From: an uncultured Anaerovibrio sp.
Lineage (GTDB): Bacteria; Bacillota; Negativicutes; Selenomonadales; Selenomonadaceae
Assembly (NCBI GenBank): GCA_902785445.1
Contig: CACZYN010000102.1
Location: forward strand, 1 to 7,731
Direction of reading: 5' to 3'
Length of the DNA stretch: 7,731 nucleotides
Positions 6,674 to 7,731 of the stretch are shown in pieces. A program made the translations under genes and the position numbers. Below the pieces are notes generated by a model. That model did no database searches and was not told the DNA's origin. It was given only the letters and a program-made list of their open reading frames with translations. Position 1 is the stretch's first letter. Every line of letters starts with the position of its first letter.

Positions 6674-6763
6674 ATGATAAATGATTTAGTGGAAGAGTCA
6701 TTATCAAATTTAGCAAAGCAAGGTGTAACACAACCAACTAGAATACTGTGGTATTCTAAATAA
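6674..6763 (+). CDS. 29-residue peptide ORF, possible remnant of a toxin tip
   Basis: ATG 6674 has a convincing ribosome binding site (AGGTGA, 6664-6669) and the frame runs 29 codons to TAA 6761-6763. The peptide begins MINDLVEESLSNLAKQG and ends PTRILWYSK. It matches no family I know. It lies 21 bases before the orphan gene at 6785, the position a toxin C-terminus would hold before its immunity gene. It could be a leader peptide coupling translation of the next gene, or the shortened remainder of an older gene; a chance ORF is not excluded. Confidence 0.35.
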   Translation: MINDLVEESLSNLAKQGVTQPTRILWYSK

Positions 6764-6784
6764 TAGTAGAATGGAGAATTAGAA

Positions 6785-7120
6785 ATGGATGATGTATTAA
6801 GCTATTTTGGAGCAACATTGATTAATGAGGTTAGAGACATGAGAATTACTGGTAAAATGCGAGATGAGAGTTCGCAAAAATTGTTTGAACAAGTTCAGAA
6901 GATGAATAATGAAGAACGCCAATTAATAGAAAAAATGATACCCCAGATTGTAGATTTAAGTATTCATAATATGCTTTGTATGATTGAGGAACATGAGGAT
7001 ATAGATGTTCAAGTAAAAAAACAGAATATATCTGACATAAGTGATGGATTAGCAGGAGAATTGTATACCGAAGATGGTTGGATACAAAGGTTCACAAAGC
7101 AACGTTATGAAGAAATATAA
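6785..7120 (+). CDS. Small acidic hypothetical protein, possible orphan immunity protein
   Basis: ATG 6785 follows GGAG at 6773-6776 with 8-base spacing. The 111-residue product looks largely helical, with repeated Glu/Lys heptad-like stretches (SSQKLFEQVQKMNNEERQLIEKM) and a distinctive C-terminal segment, SDGLAGELYTEDGWIQRFTK. That ending resembles small stand-alone proteins found near polymorphic toxins, but this is from memory and the family is not named here. It has no signal peptide or membrane helix. Placement between two copies of an 80-base element downstream of an Rhs toxin/immunity pair suggests an immunity gene kept after its toxin tip was lost. The same length as the first candidate (111 residues) is coincidental; the sequences are not similar by eye. 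Confidence 0.55.
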   Translation: MDDVLSYFGATLINEVRDMRITGKMRDESSQKLFEQVQKMNNEERQLIEKMIPQIVDLSIHNMLCMIEEHEDIDVQVKKQNISDISDGLAGELYTEDGWIQRFTKQRYEEI

Positions 7121-7189
7121 AATGAAGTGATTTATTCAATTATGTCTCTACATAAGGATATCCAAAATCAAAATTGAATTGTAAACATT

Positions 7190-7237
7190 AGAGCCAGCTG
7201 TGTATTGCTAATACCAGCTGGCTCTTGGTATTAGCAA
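7190..7237 (+). repeat. Two interlocked 11-bp inverted repeats (pseudoknot-like or alternative hairpins)
   Basis: Stem A pairs 7190-7200 (AGAGCCAGCTG) with 7215-7225. Stem B pairs 7205-7215 (TTGCTAATACC), which is the loop of stem A, with 7227-7237 (GGTATTAGCAA). Both are perfect 11-bp matches sharing only base 7215. In RNA they could form an H-type pseudoknot or two mutually exclusive hairpins. It lies 69 bases after the orphan gene and leads directly into repeat copy 2. No T tract follows, so simple termination is unlikely. Confidence 0.7.
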
Positions 7238-7240
7238 GAG

Positions 7241-7320
7241 AGAGAGAAGTTCTCTCGCTATGCCCCTAAAAATCCATAAAATTTCCAGTGATGAGTTAAT
7301 AGGAAAAATTCAACTACAAG
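7241..7320 (+). repeat. 80-base intergenic repeat, copy 2
   Basis: Direct repeat of 6534-6613, same orientation, 707 bases downstream, 65 of 80 identical without gaps. The 5' hairpin is retained (about 7237-7245 with 7251-7259), with pair 7240-7256 G-C where copy 1 has A-T and one mismatch at 7239/7257. The two copies bracket the 29-codon ORF, the orphan gene and the interlocked inverted repeats. Confidence 0.75.
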
Positions 7321-7402
7321 ACATCTTTAAGAAGCATGGCTTGTTTTATATTTATAGTATATAATTACTACAAAAATTGTTTTAGGTATGTGTAGATATG
7401 AA

Positions 7403-7425
7403 TTTTGATCAAACTTTGTTATAAA
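7403..7425 (+). repeat. 23-base direct repeat, copy 1 of 3
   Basis: TTTTGATCAAACTTTGTTATAAA, identical in all three copies. It contains the 10-base palindrome TTTGATCAAA. The gap to copy 2 is 32 bases. The identity is exact in otherwise unrelated surroundings, so the unit was probably spread by a specific mechanism. Confidence 0.85.
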
Positions 7426-7457
7426 AAATTCAAAGATAAAAATATTTAATCATGAAG

Positions 7458-7480
7458 TTTTGATCAAACTTTGTTATAAA
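7458..7480 (+). repeat. 23-base direct repeat, copy 2 of 3
   Basis: Exact copy of 7403-7425. The gap to copy 3 is 44 bases. Flanks share only a loose ATGAA-like stretch just upstream of copies 1 and 2. Confidence 0.85.
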
Positions 7481-7524
7481 AAGTAAAAATGAATTTTATG
7501 AAGTTAAGCCATTTCATGAGCATA

Positions 7525-7547
7525 TTTTGATCAAACTTTGTTATAAA
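7525..7547 (+). repeat. 23-base direct repeat, copy 3 of 3
   Basis: Exact copy of 7403-7425. Its last three bases overlap the start of the recognisable Rhs relic, so the repeat forms one boundary of that relic. Confidence 0.85.
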
Positions 7548-7622
7548 CCAACAGAAGTAACAGATTTTAATGGAAAAGTTACTAAGTATGAGTATAATTC
7601 TAATAATCAGATGAGGTGGTAA
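7545..7622 (+). pseudogene. Rhs YD-repeat relic
   Basis: In the frame ending at TAA 7620-7622 the 25 codons read KPTEVTDFNGKVTKYEYN followed by SNNQMRW. The TDxNGKxTKYxYNxNNQ pattern is the canonical YD repeat of Rhs proteins. It has no start codon of its own; on the left it abuts the third 23-base repeat and on the right the TnpB relic. It is probably the remainder of an older or duplicated Rhs gene, or of a displaced segment after recombination. Confidence 0.65.
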
Positions 7623-7706
7623 AAATTTCTTGACTCTATCACAACAACTACATTTCTTACTAGATGGAAAAAATCTATCTGCAACTACTAAATTTACACC
7701 ATAAAA
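7618..7706 (-). pseudogene. Decayed fragment of IS200/IS605-family TnpB (zinc-ribbon region)
   Basis: On the minus strand one frame reads FYGVNLVVADRFFPSSKKCSCC then DRVKKF. This matches the C-terminal segment of TnpB/OrfB proteins, where a catalytic-region strand leads into PSSKxCSxCG and a zinc ribbon. The first Cys pair is present; the second pair and the stop region are gone, replaced by the Rhs relic. An in-frame TAA (7707-7709) precedes the fragment, so it is also broken on its N-terminal side within the window. TnpB is an RNA-guided nuclease of insertion sequences; this copy cannot be active. Confidence 0.65.
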
Positions 7707-7731
7707 TTAAATAGATTTGCTTAGATTTTCA

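Larger units (their letters stand above)
7121..7731. other. Gene-free distal zone: structured repeats and gene relics
   Basis: No intact gene is visible on either strand in these 611 bases. From left to right it holds the interlocked inverted repeats, the second 80-base element, a very AT-rich spacer (7321-7402) with a lone TATAAT at 7360-7365 but no acceptable -35, three 23-base direct repeats, an Rhs YD-repeat relic and a minus-strand TnpB relic. I see nothing else in it. Confidence 0.6.

Noticed and set aside
7190..7240. Ordinary intrinsic terminator after the orphan gene
   Set aside because: The 11-bp stem is strong but no T tract follows; the downstream bases instead pair with its loop.
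7341..7365. Promoter with TATAAT at 7360-7365
   Set aside because: The only TTG-like -35 (7341) gives 13-base spacing, and the 17-base position reads TGGCTT; such a match is expected by chance in AT-rich DNA.
7403..7547. CRISPR array
   Set aside because: Only three repeats of 23 bases, spacers of 32 and 44 bases, no leader and no cas genes in view.

Overview
The window comes from a low-to-moderate GC Bacillota-type genome, judged from AGGTGAT-like ribosome binding sites, sigma-A style promoters and the comEA-comEC-holA gene order. It falls into blocks of clearly different base composition. Two of the joins between blocks are abrupt and carry microhomology, so the window is either a recombination mosaic or partly a chimeric assembly. 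Both readings are kept open below.

Block 1 (about 1-4320, moderate GC) is an intact transcription unit. It has a good promoter at 67-95, then comEA (DNA receptor for transformation), comEC (DNA uptake channel, overlapping comEA by 4 bases), holA (DNA polymerase III delta subunit), and a strong intrinsic terminator at 4279-4317. Block 2 (about 4369-4757) has its own consensus promoter and the first ~97 codons of a methylmalonate-semialdehyde-dehydrogenase-like aldehyde dehydrogenase, which is cut off abruptly. Block 3 (about 4757-4988) is a ~230-base piece coding for the C-terminal end of a dockerin-like protein, with different codon habits (many C-ending codons). It has no start of its own.

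Block 4 (about 4983-7320, very AT-rich) is the 3' end of an Rhs/YD-repeat polymorphic toxin locus. It holds an Rhs core domain lacking its 5' part, then a C-terminal deaminase-fold toxin domain in the -1 frame, then a 111-codon candidate immunity gene. The switch from the Rhs frame to the toxin frame falls exactly on an A AAA AAG heptamer at 5729-5735, the classic -1 slippery sequence. After it come an 80-base element, a 29-codon peptide ORF, a second 111-codon orphan (possible immunity) gene, a pair of interlocked inverted repeats, and a second copy of the 80-base element (65/80 identical, no gaps). This layout resembles the array of displaced toxin tips and immunity genes seen downstream of many Rhs genes.

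Block 5 (7321-7731) contains no intact gene. It holds three identical 23-base direct repeats with a palindromic core, a relic of an Rhs YD repeat, and on the minus strand a decayed fragment of the zinc-ribbon end of an IS200/IS605-family TnpB. These suggest a recombination-prone remnant zone at the distal end of the Rhs locus.
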